From the IMG/VR virus record IMGVR_UViG_3300043496_000225, positions 1 to 28,880 of that record: DNA of 28,880 bases; one strand, given 5' to 3'. The translations under genes and the position numbers were made by a program. A model generated the notes under the pieces. It made no database searches. It saw only the letters and a list, made by a program, of their open reading frames with translations, and was not told where the DNA came from. This document shows, in pieces, positions 13,806 to 20,986 of the stretch. Origin of the DNA: a virus. The stretch's first letter is position 1. Every line of letters starts with the position of its first letter.

Positions 13806-15701
13806 ATGAGTCTGTCGCGCGCGTACGCGGTCCTCCACGTCAAGGCGCTCGACGTCGAGACCCGCACGATCACCGGGATCGCCTCGACGCCCGAGCCCGA
13901 CCGGATGGGCGACGTCGTCGAGCCGCTCGGCGTCACCTTCGCGAATCCCCTGCCGCTGCTGCTGTACCACGACAGCAAGAAACCCGTGGGCTCGGTGACG
14001 TTCCAGACACCGACCGCCGCCGGCCTGGCCTTCACCGCGACGCTGCCGATCGTGACGGAGCCGGGCACTGTGCGCGACCGCATCGAAGAAGCGTGGACGT
14101 CGATCAAGGCCGGCCTGCTCGCGGGCGTCTCGATCGGGTTCCGATCGCTGCAGAACGTGGTGAACCAGAAGACCGGCGGGCTGCGCTTTCTCAAGACCGA
14201 AATTCTCGAATTGTCGCTCGTTGCGATTCCGGCGAATGCCGGCGCGACGATTCATACGATCAAATCGCTCGACCTGGCCGCGTCTGGCCCTGACCCGTCC
14301 CGCGTTCGGGATCCCCTCCCTATCGTCCGCGTCGAGAAAGGCGCGGCCTCCATGGAACAGAAAACGATCAACGAACAGGTCGCGGCCTTTGAAAATTCGC
14401 GCGCGGCGAAGCACGCGCGCATGACGGCCATCATGACGAAGTCGGCCGAGGGCGGCGCGACGCTCGATCAAACCGAGACCGAGGAATACGACGGCCTGAC
14501 CGCCGAGCTCAAGGCGATCGACGAGCACCTGGTGCGGTTGCGGGCGCTCGAGGCCTCGACGATTGCCAAGGCGACGCCGATCACCGCGGCCACGTCCGAG
14601 GACGCCAGCCGGCAACGCGCCGGCCTCCCGGTGATCACCGTCAAGGCCAACGTCCCGCCCGGCACCGGGTTTATCCGTTATTGCCAGGCGCTGGCGGTCA
14701 GCCGCGGGATGCCGATGCAGGCGCTGGAATATGCCCGGCGCTGGCACGACTCGACGCCGGAAGTGGAGCTCGTGCTGAAGGCCGCGGTCGCCGCCGGCAC
14801 GACGACCGACGCGACCTGGGCCGGGCCGCTGGCGCCGATCACGCCGCTGGCGAACGAGTTCTTGGCGCTGCTCCGGCCCGAAACGATCCTCGGCAAGATC
14901 AACACGTTCTTCAAAGTGCCGTTCAACGTGTCGGTGGCGGCACAGACCGGCGGCGGGACGTATCAGTGGGTGGGCCAGGGCGCGCCGAAGCCGGTCGGGA
15001 AGCTGGCGTTTGTGTCGGTGACGCTGGGCATTACCAAGTGCGCCGGCATCATCGTGATCACCGAGGAGCTCGCGCGCAACTCCTCACCGGACGCCGAATC
15101 GGTGATCCGGCGGGACATGATCGCCGGGATCGCCGCGTTCCTGGATATCGAATTCATTGACCCCAGCAAGGCGGCCGTCGCGGGCGTCGCGCCGGGATCG
15201 GTGACCAACGGCGTGACGCCGATCACGTCCGCCGGCCCGACGCCGGCCAATGCGCGCACCGACATCCAGGCGATGGCCAATGCGATGACGGCGCTCGGGA
15301 TCTCGACGGCGGGCGCGGTGCTCGTGCTGTCGGAAACCAACGCCGCGGCCCTGACGAACGCCTTGAACCCGCTCGGGCAGCAACTGTTCCCCGGCATGGG
15401 GCAGCAGGGCGGCACGATCATGGGCTACAAGGCCATCACGTCGCAGGCCGCCGGGACCACGGTCTCGCTGATGAAACCGGAACAGATCCTCTACGCCGAC
15501 GATGGCGGCGTGACGATCGATATCAGCCGGGAGGCGTCGCTCCAGATGGACAGCGCGCCCATGGGCGTCCCCGATGCCACGGTCGTCATGACCTCGCTCT
15601 GGCAGAACAACCTGGTCGGCCTCCGCGCCGAGCGGTTCATCAACTGGAAGAAGGCGCGCACGGGCGTCGTCCAGTACACGGTGGCGACGTACGCGGCCTG
15701 A
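13806..15701 (+). CDS. Fused HK97 prohead protease-major capsid protein
   Basis: A 631-residue protein. Residues 1-165 are an HK97-type prohead protease: YAVLHVKALD, TITGIASTPEPDRMGDVV, His55 (LLLYHDSKKPVGS), Ser109 (LLAGVSIGFR) and EILELSLVAIPAN (Glu135 region). Residues 183-240 resemble the delta/scaffold region (a coiled coil with ETEEYDGLTAELKAIDEHL). The rest is an HK97-fold capsid protein. In most phages the two are separate genes, and the protease cuts the delta domain off the capsid protein. Met183 (14352) with GAGAAAGG about 11 bases upstream could also start a free capsid protein. The Shine-Dalgarno at 13806 is weak. Confidence 0.92.
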   Translation: MSLSRAYAVLHVKALDVETRTITGIASTPEPDRMGDVVEPLGVTFANPLPLLLYHDSKKPVGSVTFQTPTAAGLAFTATLPIVTEPGTVRDRIEEAWTSIKAGLLAGVSIGFRSLQNVVNQKTGGLRFLKTEILELSLVAIPANAGATIHTIKSLDLAASGPDPSRVRDPLPIVRVEKGAASMEQKTINEQVAAFENSRAAKHARMTAIMTKSAEGGATLDQTETEEYDGLTAELKAIDEHLVRLRALEASTIAKATPITAATSEDASRQRAGLPVITVKANVPPGTGFIRYCQALAVSRGMPMQALEYARRWHDSTPEVELVLKAAVAAGTTTDATWAGPLAPITPLANEFLALLRPETILGKINTFFKVPFNVSVAAQTGGGTYQWVGQGAPKPVGKLAFVSVTLGITKCAGIIVITEELARNSSPDAESVIRRDMIAGIAAFLDIEFIDPSKAAVAGVAPGSVTNGVTPITSAGPTPANARTDIQAMANAMTALGISTAGAVLVLSETNAAALTNALNPLGQQLFPGMGQQGGTIMGYKAITSQAAGTTVSLMKPEQILYADDGGVTIDISREASLQMDSAPMGVPDATVVMTSLWQNNLVGLRAERFINWKKARTGVVQYTVATYAA

Positions 15702-15702
15702 G

Positions 15703-15924
15703 ATGGGCGTCCGGATGACCGTCCTCCGCGACGGCTATTGGAACGGCAGCTATCCGCGGGCGGGCGACTCGATTGACGTCGACGAGGCGTGGGTCGAGCC
15801 GCTCGAACTCGCGCGGTTCGCAGAACGAGGAACCCCATGGCCGGAGAGTCCGTTGACGTCGTCGCCCGGATCTATCACACCGAAAACGATACCGCGCACG
15901 CCGAAGGCGACGCGTACGCCGTAA
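15703..15924 (+). CDS. Small protein after capsid gene
   Basis: A 73-residue protein whose ATG lies 1 base after the capsid stop. The N-terminal 45 residues (MTVLRDGYWNGSYPRAGDSI, then VDEAWVEPLELARFAERGTP) are a compact beta-rich pattern like small proteins found after phage capsid genes. The C-terminal part overlaps the next gene by 88 bases and is low-complexity, so the true end may differ. The function is unknown. Confidence 0.55.
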   Translation: MGVRMTVLRDGYWNGSYPRAGDSIDVDEAWVEPLELARFAERGTPWPESPLTSSPGSITPKTIPRTPKATRTP

Positions 15925-16202
15925 CCGATCGCGCGCTCGCGGAAACGCTGCGCGCGATCGGGTTCGTGAGTATCGACGGCTGGACCGAGGCGCCGCCGCC
16001 GCCGCTCGCGACCGGCGCGACGGCGGGCACCCCCGGCAGCTTCACGCCGGCCGGCTGCGCGACCCCGACGACCCTCGGGGACCTGGCGGGCCTGGTCGCC
16101 GAGCCCACGACGGCGTGGACGACCGGCCAATCGGTCGTTCTCGGCGACGGCAGCGATGCCTCGTGGGACGGGACGGCCTGGGTCGCCGGGCTGGCGCCCT
16201 GA
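15837..16202 (+). CDS. Head-region protein of unknown function
   Basis: A 121-residue protein with GAGG just before ATG 15837. It starts AGESVDVVARIYHTENDTAH, continues with a helix (TDRALAETLRAIGFVSIDGW) and has a Gly/Thr-rich, beta-like C-terminus (WTTGQSVVLGDGSDASWDGT). The last motif resembles small surface or decoration domains with W/G repeats. Its stop overlaps the portal start (TGATG). A head decoration or connector role is possible from position. Confidence 0.65.
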   Translation: MAGESVDVVARIYHTENDTAHAEGDAYAVTDRALAETLRAIGFVSIDGWTEAPPPPLATGATAGTPGSFTPAGCATPTTLGDLAGLVAEPTTAWTTGQSVVLGDGSDASWDGTAWVAGLAP

Positions 16203-17581
16203 TGTACCCGATCGTCCAGCGGGTCGTGGACTTCGTGGCGAAGGCCTTCGCGCCGGTCCCGATGACGGGGACCGCCCGGGGCGGGTGGCAGCCGCTCGTC
16301 GTCCGCGAACCCTATACCGGCGCCTGGCAACAGAACGTCGAGACGCGCCGCGAGCTGGTGCTCGCGTACTCGGCCGTCTATGCCTGCATCACCTTGATCG
16401 CCTCCGATATCGGCAAGCTGGCGCTCCGCCTGGTCGAGCGCACCGAGGTGGGCGTCTGGACCGAAACGACGTCGCGGGCGTTTGGTCCGGTCCTCCGCAA
16501 GCCGAACCGCTACCAGACGATCAACAAATTTGTCGAGCAGTGGATCACGTCAAAACTGATGTGGGGGAATACCTACGTCCTGAAGCAGCGCGACCAGCGC
16601 GGCGTCGTGGTCGCGCTCTATGTGTTGGATCCGGCACGGGTCACGCCGCTCGTCGCGCCCGACGGTGGCATCTACTACGAGCTGCGCCGCGATGATCTCT
16701 CCGGCGAGCTCGCCGGGCTCGGCGACACCCTGATCGTCCCGGCGCGCGAAATCATCCACGACACCATGGTCTGTTTGTTCCACCCCCTGGTGGGCGTGAC
16801 ACCCATCTTCGCGTGTGGCCTGGCCGCGGCCCAGGGGCTGTCGATTCAGAACGGCTCCGCGACGTTCTTTGCGAAGGGCGCCCGGCCGAGCGGCATCATC
16901 ACCGGCCCGGCGGGCATGACGGCCGATCAGGTCGCGCAGCTCAAAACCGACTTCGAAACGTTCACGTCCGCGGAGAACGCCGGCCGGATTGCCGCCTTCA
17001 CCGCCGACGTCAAGTACACCCAGCTCGCCATGAACGCGGCCGACGCGCAACTGGTCGAACAACTGAAGTGGACGGCCGAGACCGTGTGCAGCTGCTACCA
17101 CGTCCCGCCCTACATGATCGGCGTCGGGCCGCCGCCGCCCTACGCCAACGTCGAGCCGCTCCTCCAGCAGTACTACTCGCAATGCACCCAGTCGCTGCTG
17201 ACGAATTTTGAGGCCAGTCTCGACGAAGGCCTGGGCCTGCTCGAGCCGATCGAGGGCACGCAGTACGGCACCGAGTTCAACGTCGACGATTTGATCTGGA
17301 TGGATACGGCCACCAAGACGGCGGCCGCGGCGGCGGCGATCGGGTCGGGCGCCCAGTCGCCAGACGAGGCGCGGCGGAAGTACTTCGGGCTCGGCCCGGT
17401 GACCGGGGGGCACACGCCGTATATGCAGCAGCAAATGTTCTCCCTCGAGGCGCTCGCCGCGCGCGACGCGAATGATCCGTTTGCCAAGCCGACGCCGGCC
17501 CCGATGGCCCTGCCAGCGGAGAAGGACGCCGACGGCCTGATCACGTTCGAGCGGATCGTCCGCGAGGAGTTGGCGGCGTGA
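16202..17581 (+). CDS. Portal protein, HK97 family
   Basis: A 459-residue portal, the dodecameric ring through which DNA enters the head. Family motifs include AVYACITLIASDIGKLALRL (about 59-78), LRKPNRYQT, FVEQWITSKLMWGNTYVLK, the conserved FHPLVGVTP region, GARPSGIIT, and ETVCSCYHVPPYMIG near residue 300. Its position after capsid and before connectors is unusual, since HK97-like phages usually place portal before protease and capsid. It overlaps the collagen-like gene by GTGA/TGA. Confidence 0.92.
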   Translation: MYPIVQRVVDFVAKAFAPVPMTGTARGGWQPLVVREPYTGAWQQNVETRRELVLAYSAVYACITLIASDIGKLALRLVERTEVGVWTETTSRAFGPVLRKPNRYQTINKFVEQWITSKLMWGNTYVLKQRDQRGVVVALYVLDPARVTPLVAPDGGIYYELRRDDLSGELAGLGDTLIVPAREIIHDTMVCLFHPLVGVTPIFACGLAAAQGLSIQNGSATFFAKGARPSGIITGPAGMTADQVAQLKTDFETFTSAENAGRIAAFTADVKYTQLAMNAADAQLVEQLKWTAETVCSCYHVPPYMIGVGPPPPYANVEPLLQQYYSQCTQSLLTNFEASLDEGLGLLEPIEGTQYGTEFNVDDLIWMDTATKTAAAAAAIGSGAQSPDEARRKYFGLGPVTGGHTPYMQQQMFSLEALAARDANDPFAKPTPAPMALPAEKDADGLITFERIVREELAA

Positions 17582-18150
17582 CGGCCGCGGAGGGCGAGAG
17601 CCTCGCCCGGATCGTGGTGGCGGTCGTCCGGGAGTACGTGACGCGGCACGGTGAGGCCCTGGTCCAGGAGACCCGATCCACCTGGGCGGCGCTCAAAGAC
17701 GATCTGGCCGCGGCGCGGGAGCGGCTCGCCGTGGTGGAAGTCCGCCAGCCGATCCCCGGGCCGATGGGCCCGGCCGGCCGGGACGGGGTGGACGGCGTCG
17801 GGTTTGACGATCTGCGGGTCGACCACGATGGCGAGCGGACCTTCACGATTACCGCCGTCCGCGGGGCCGTCGTCAAGTCCCTGGGCACCTTCACCGTGCC
17901 GGTGCCGCTCTATCGCGAGGTCTGGATCGACGGCCGCACCTATGAGCCGGGCGACAGCGTGACCTGGGCCGGATCGGAATGGCACTGCCGCACGACGACC
18001 ACCACCAAACCGGGCGACGGGTCGAAGGCCTGGACGTTGAAAGTGAAACGCGGGCGCGACGGCAAGGACGGCAAAGACGGGTCCTCCGGCCCGCCGGGGC
18101 CGGCCGGCCGCGACTGGCAGCAGGTCTACGACGACACGAGGAAGCGGTAA
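17578..18150 (+). CDS. Collagen-like protein with carbohydrate-binding-like module
   Basis: A 190-residue protein. Residues 1-60 are a likely helix/coiled coil (WAALKDDLAAARERLAVVEV). A Gly-X-Y stretch (PGPMGPAGRDGVDGVG, about 61-76) follows, then a beta region. Residues 122-158 (YEPGDSVTWAGSEWHCRTTT, TKPGDGSKAW) resemble CBM5/12-like chitin-binding modules. A second Gly-X-Y stretch lies at about 163-181. The layout suggests a trimeric fibre or head decoration that binds glycans. It is encoded between the portal and head-tail connector genes. The start is GTG 17578 overlapping the portal stop. Confidence 0.75.
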   Translation: MTAAEGESLARIVVAVVREYVTRHGEALVQETRSTWAALKDDLAAARERLAVVEVRQPIPGPMGPAGRDGVDGVGFDDLRVDHDGERTFTITAVRGAVVKSLGTFTVPVPLYREVWIDGRTYEPGDSVTWAGSEWHCRTTTTTKPGDGSKAWTLKVKRGRDGKDGKDGSSGPPGPAGRDWQQVYDDTRKR

Positions 18151-18156
18151 CGCCCC

Positions 18157-18486
18157 ATGTCGACGTTTGTGACGCTGGACCAGGCCAAACGGCGGTTACG
18201 GGTGACGGCGACCGCCGACGACGCCGATCTGCAGGATCTCGTCGATCAGGCCGAGGCGCATGTCCTCGACTGGTGCCGCACGACGCCGCGCGCGACCGCC
18301 ATCACCGACACCTGGACGCCGGAGACCGTCCCGCCGGCCGTCGTCGCCGCCATTCTGGTGCAGACTGCCGAGCTCGATCGCTTCCGCGGCGATGACCCCG
18401 AGGGGCCGCCCCGCCAGGACGGCGAGGAGCTGAGCGTGCATGTTCGGGAGCTGTTGCGCCGCTATCACGACCCGGTGATCGCATGA
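18157..18486 (+). CDS. Head-tail connector, gp6-like
   Basis: A 109-residue helical protein with the phage gp6-like pattern: VTLDQAKRRLRVTATADDAD, LQDLVDQAEAHVLDWC, PPAVVAAILVQTAELDRFRGD and a C-terminal LLRRYHDPVIA. Such proteins form the ring below the portal. It is encoded just upstream of the head-tail joining protein with a 4-base overlap. Confidence 0.85.
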   Translation: MSTFVTLDQAKRRLRVTATADDADLQDLVDQAEAHVLDWCRTTPRATAITDTWTPETVPPAVVAAILVQTAELDRFRGDDPEGPPRQDGEELSVHVRELLRRYHDPVIA

Positions 18487-18848
18487 GTCCGACGCCCGCG
18501 GGCGCGCGGCGGCACTGGGTCACGTTCCAGAACCCGGGCGCCGCCGTGTCGACGGCCGACGGCACCTACACGCAGACCTGGACCGACCTCGACCCACCGG
18601 CGCTGTGGATGACGATCCAGCCGGCGACGGCGCGCGCGCTCGAGCAGATTGCCGCGGGGGCGGTGCTCGGGATTGCGACGCATCTGCTGCGCGGCCCCTA
18701 TCACCCGCAGATTGCCGCCAAGACGCGCGCCGGCTACAACGGCCGCGTGTTCGAGGTGACGCACGTCCAGAATCCGGACGAGGCCAACACCGACGTGGTG
18801 GTCGTCGCGGTCGAAGTGCTCAGCGAGCCGGAGGCGCCGCCGCGATGA
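18483..18848 (+). CDS. Head-tail adaptor (joining) protein
   Basis: A 121-residue beta-rich protein of the SPP1 gp16/phage head-tail joining type: RRHWVTFQNPGAA, YTQTWTDLDPPALWMTIQP, then GPYHPQIAAKTRAGYNGRVF and VTHVQNPDEANTDVVVVAVE. It links the connector ring to the tail. It overlaps both neighbours by 4 bases. Confidence 0.85.
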   Translation: MSPTPAGARRHWVTFQNPGAAVSTADGTYTQTWTDLDPPALWMTIQPATARALEQIAAGAVLGIATHLLRGPYHPQIAAKTRAGYNGRVFEVTHVQNPDEANTDVVVVAVEVLSEPEAPPR

Positions 18849-19261
18849 GCACGTCCTTCAAGATAGAGGGGCTCGAAGAACTGCGCGCGGCGCTGCGCCG
18901 CCTCCCCGAGGAGCTGCGCGACGACGCGCGCGCGATCATCACGCGCGAGGCCACCGCGGCGAAGGACCAGATCGTCGCGGGGTATCCGGTGCATACCGGC
19001 AATCTGCGCGACCACGTCTATGTCTCGACGACCGCGGGCGGCCGGTTCGGGGCCGCGGCCACCGTCCGCAATACCGCCAAGCATGCGTGGATCTTCGAGA
19101 ACGGCACGCAGGCGCGGCACACCGCGATCGGCGCCTACCGCGGCGCGATGGCGCCGGGGCACGTCTTCATCCCGACCATGATCCGGCATCGGCGCGCGAT
19201 GTATGCGTCGCTGGCCGACCTGCTGCGCGCGAAGGGGCTCCAGGTGTCCGGCGGTGAGTGA
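18845..19261 (+). CDS. HK97 gp10-like tail completion protein
   Basis: A 138-residue protein starting FKIEGLEELRAALRRLPEEL, then REATAAKDQIVAGYPVHTGNLRD and ENGTQARHT, with HVFIPTMIRH near the end. This is the usual pattern of HK97-gp10-like proteins found between the adaptor and tail-terminator genes. It helps complete the tail or join it to the head. Confidence 0.85.
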   Translation: MSTSFKIEGLEELRAALRRLPEELRDDARAIITREATAAKDQIVAGYPVHTGNLRDHVYVSTTAGGRFGAAATVRNTAKHAWIFENGTQARHTAIGAYRGAMAPGHVFIPTMIRHRRAMYASLADLLRAKGLQVSGGE

Positions 19262-19700
19262 TTCGACCGCGATCGACGTGGCGGTCCTGGCGCACCTCGG
19301 GGGCGACGCGGCGCTGGCGGCGCTGCTGCCCGACGGCGTGTTTATGGACGTGGGACCGCCCGGCGCCAAGCGCTTCACGCTCGTCTCGCTGGTGATCGCG
19401 CAAGACCTCGGGCAGTTTGGCGGGCGCGCGATCGAGGACGTGATCTATCTCGTCAAGGCGGTCGTCTTTGGCGGCGCCAACGGCGATGTGGCCGCGGCCG
19501 CCGCCCGGATCGACGCGCTGCTCGAGGACGGCGTCTTCCCGATCGAGGGCTACGGGTTGCTGTCCTCGGTGCGCCAGGAGCGCGTCCGCGCGACCGAGGT
19601 GGACGGGTCGGATCCGGGGATTCGGTGGTATCACCGTGGGGGCCGCTATCGCGTGCAGGCGACTCCGCTTCTCACCGCACGCGCAGGAGCAGACCGATGA
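19254..19700 (+). CDS. Tail terminator/completion protein (DUF3168-like)
   Basis: A 148-residue protein from GTG 19254, which overlaps the previous stop by 8 bases. It has an N-terminal helix (IDVAVLAHLGGDAALAALLP), a strand FTLVSLVIAQ, a central VIYLVKAVVFG strand and a helix AAAAARIDALLED, as in DUF3168/gpU-like terminators that cap the tail tube. The C-terminal WYHRGGRYRVQA fits a final strand. Confidence 0.75.
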   Translation: MSDSTAIDVAVLAHLGGDAALAALLPDGVFMDVGPPGAKRFTLVSLVIAQDLGQFGGRAIEDVIYLVKAVVFGGANGDVAAAAARIDALLEDGVFPIEGYGLLSSVRQERVRATEVDGSDPGIRWYHRGGRYRVQATPLLTARAGADR

Positions 19701-20164
19701 TTAAAAGCGGCCGCGACGGCCAGGTCCTCTACGACGCGGCAGCCACCCTGCCGGTCGAGATCGTGTCGCTGAACAAGTGGAAGCTGTCACTCAAGACCGA
19801 CAAGATCAACGTGACGTGCTTCGGCGACCAGAACAAGGTGTACGTCCCTGGCATGAAGGACATTTCGGGCACCATCTCCGGCTTCTGGAACAGCGACGAG
19901 CTCACCCTGTTCGAGGCGACCGAAGCGGACACGCCTGGAAAGCTCGAGCTCGTGCCAAACTCGACCGAGCCGTTGTTCAAGTTCGCCGGCCTCGCCTACA
20001 TGGACGCGGAGATCGACACCTCGGTCGAAGGCGCGCCGGCTGTGGCGGGGACCTTCATGGCCGCGGGGTCGTGGACGCTGCCGAGCGGAGCCGTCCTCGG
20101 CGCCGAGAGTGCGGGCGGCAGCCTGCCGGGAGCACCGCGCCGCGGCCGATCGCTGCCGACGTAA
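19697..20164 (+). CDS. Major tail tube protein
   Basis: A 155-residue beta-rich protein with an ATGA overlap to the terminator gene. It shows the tail-tube pattern: KWKLSLKTDKINVTCFGDQN, YVPGMKDISGTISGFW, then LFKFAGLAYMDAEIDTSVEG and GTFMAAGSWTLP. The C-terminal 20 residues are low-complexity. It would form the hexameric rings of the tail. Confidence 0.85.
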   Translation: MIKSGRDGQVLYDAAATLPVEIVSLNKWKLSLKTDKINVTCFGDQNKVYVPGMKDISGTISGFWNSDELTLFEATEADTPGKLELVPNSTEPLFKFAGLAYMDAEIDTSVEGAPAVAGTFMAAGSWTLPSGAVLGAESAGGSLPGAPRRGRSLPT

Positions 20165-20169
20165 AACGG

Positions 20170-20457
20170 ATGGCGTTCTTCTCCACCATCACGCTCCGCG
20201 GCGTGCAGGGCCGCCTCGTCTGGGGCTACCGCACCGCCGCGGAGTTGAGCGTCTGGAGCATCCATCGACCGAACACGCCGGATGGGCAATGGACGCTCAC
20301 CGCCACGCTCGCGACGGTCGATCGCTTCTCGGTGTTGCAGCGTCCCTTGCTCTTTTTCGCGCCCCGCCGCAAGGGCAGCCATTGGTGCTGGCCGATCCGC
20401 CGGCTCGACTTCGGCGAGGGGCGCGTCATCGCCACCTTGGGACCACCGGAGCACTGA
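20170..20457 (+). CDS. Small tail-region protein
   Basis: A 95-residue protein starting at ATG 20170, 5 bases after the tail-tube stop. The sequence is beta-rich (FFSTITLRGVQGRLVWGY, TLTATLATVDRFSV, PLLFFAPRRKGSHWCWPIRR). It lies between tail tube and chaperone genes, so it may be a minor tail protein. No characterised family is recognised. Confidence 0.7.
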   Translation: MAFFSTITLRGVQGRLVWGYRTAAELSVWSIHRPNTPDGQWTLTATLATVDRFSVLQRPLLFFAPRRKGSHWCWPIRRLDFGEGRVIATLGPPEH

Positions 20458-20461
20458 CCGT

Positions 20462-20848
20462 ATGAGTCACTTCGTGAAGCCGGAGACCCGCACGCTGCGC
20501 CTCGATGACGGCGAGACGATCGTCGTCCGGCGGCGCCTCACCGCAGGCGAGCAGCGCGCGATGTATGCGCGCATGTATGTCGCCGGGATCGACGGCCGCC
20601 TCCGGGTCAACTCCCTGGAAACGGGGATGGCGGCCGTGACGGCATTCCTCCTCGATTGGTCGCTCTGCGACGACGCGGGCGAAAAGGTGCCGATCGCCGG
20701 GCTGCCGCCCGAGGAGTTGGCGCCGATCCTCGACGGGCTGGACCCGGACACGTTCGGCGAGATTCGCCGCGCCATCGACGCGCATGCGGAGGCCGAGGAG
20801 CAGGCGCGCGCCGAGGAAAAAAAAACCCGGCAGTCCGCGAGCGTATAG
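20462..20848 (+). CDS. Tail assembly chaperone (gpG-like)
   Basis: A 128-residue protein beginning SHFVKPETRTLRLDDGETIV, then helices around RAMYARMYVAGID, PEELAPILDGLDPDTFGEIRR and AEAEEQARAEEKK. The position before the tape measure gene and the A9 run near its end are the classical arrangement of gpG. In the normal frame it ends TRQSASV at 20848. A -1 shift at 20818-20824 makes the longer gpGT-like form. Confidence 0.85.
   Translation: MSHFVKPETRTLRLDDGETIVVRRRLTAGEQRAMYARMYVAGIDGRLRVNSLETGMAAVTAFLLDWSLCDDAGEKVPIAGLPPEELAPILDGLDPDTFGEIRRAIDAHAEAEEQARAEEKKTRQSASV
20817..20825 (+). promoter_or_regulatory. Predicted -1 ribosomal frameshift site (A9)
   Basis: Nine A lie here; in the gpG frame the bases 20818-20824 read A AAA AAA, a perfect slippery heptamer over two lysine codons. 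Slipping by -1 continues as KNPAVRER and stays open to 20982. Equivalent slippage makes gpGT in lambda and related phages. Confidence 0.8.
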
Positions 20849-20982
20849 AGCAGCAGTTGCAAATCTGTCGCGCGATGGGCGGCTGGCGGTATGAGTGGGT
20901 CGACGCGCTGCCGGTGACGGTCTACGAGGTGCTCGTCGCCATGCTGGTGCGCGAGCAGCGGGAGCGGGAGACAGAGGACTGA
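20824..20982 (+). CDS. Tail assembly chaperone frameshift extension (gpT-like)
   Basis: After the -1 shift, 52 residues are added to the first 121, giving a 173-residue fusion. The extension reads KNPAVRERIEQQLQICRAMG followed by a helical segment (WVDALPVTVYEVLVAMLVRE), like other gpT extensions. It ends 4 bases before the tape measure start. A separate start (ATG 20874) has no good ribosome-binding site, which favours the fusion. Confidence 0.75.
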   Translation, partial: NPAVRERIEQQLQICRAMGGWRYEWVDALPVTVYEVLVAMLVREQRERETED

Positions 20983-20986
20983 CCCT

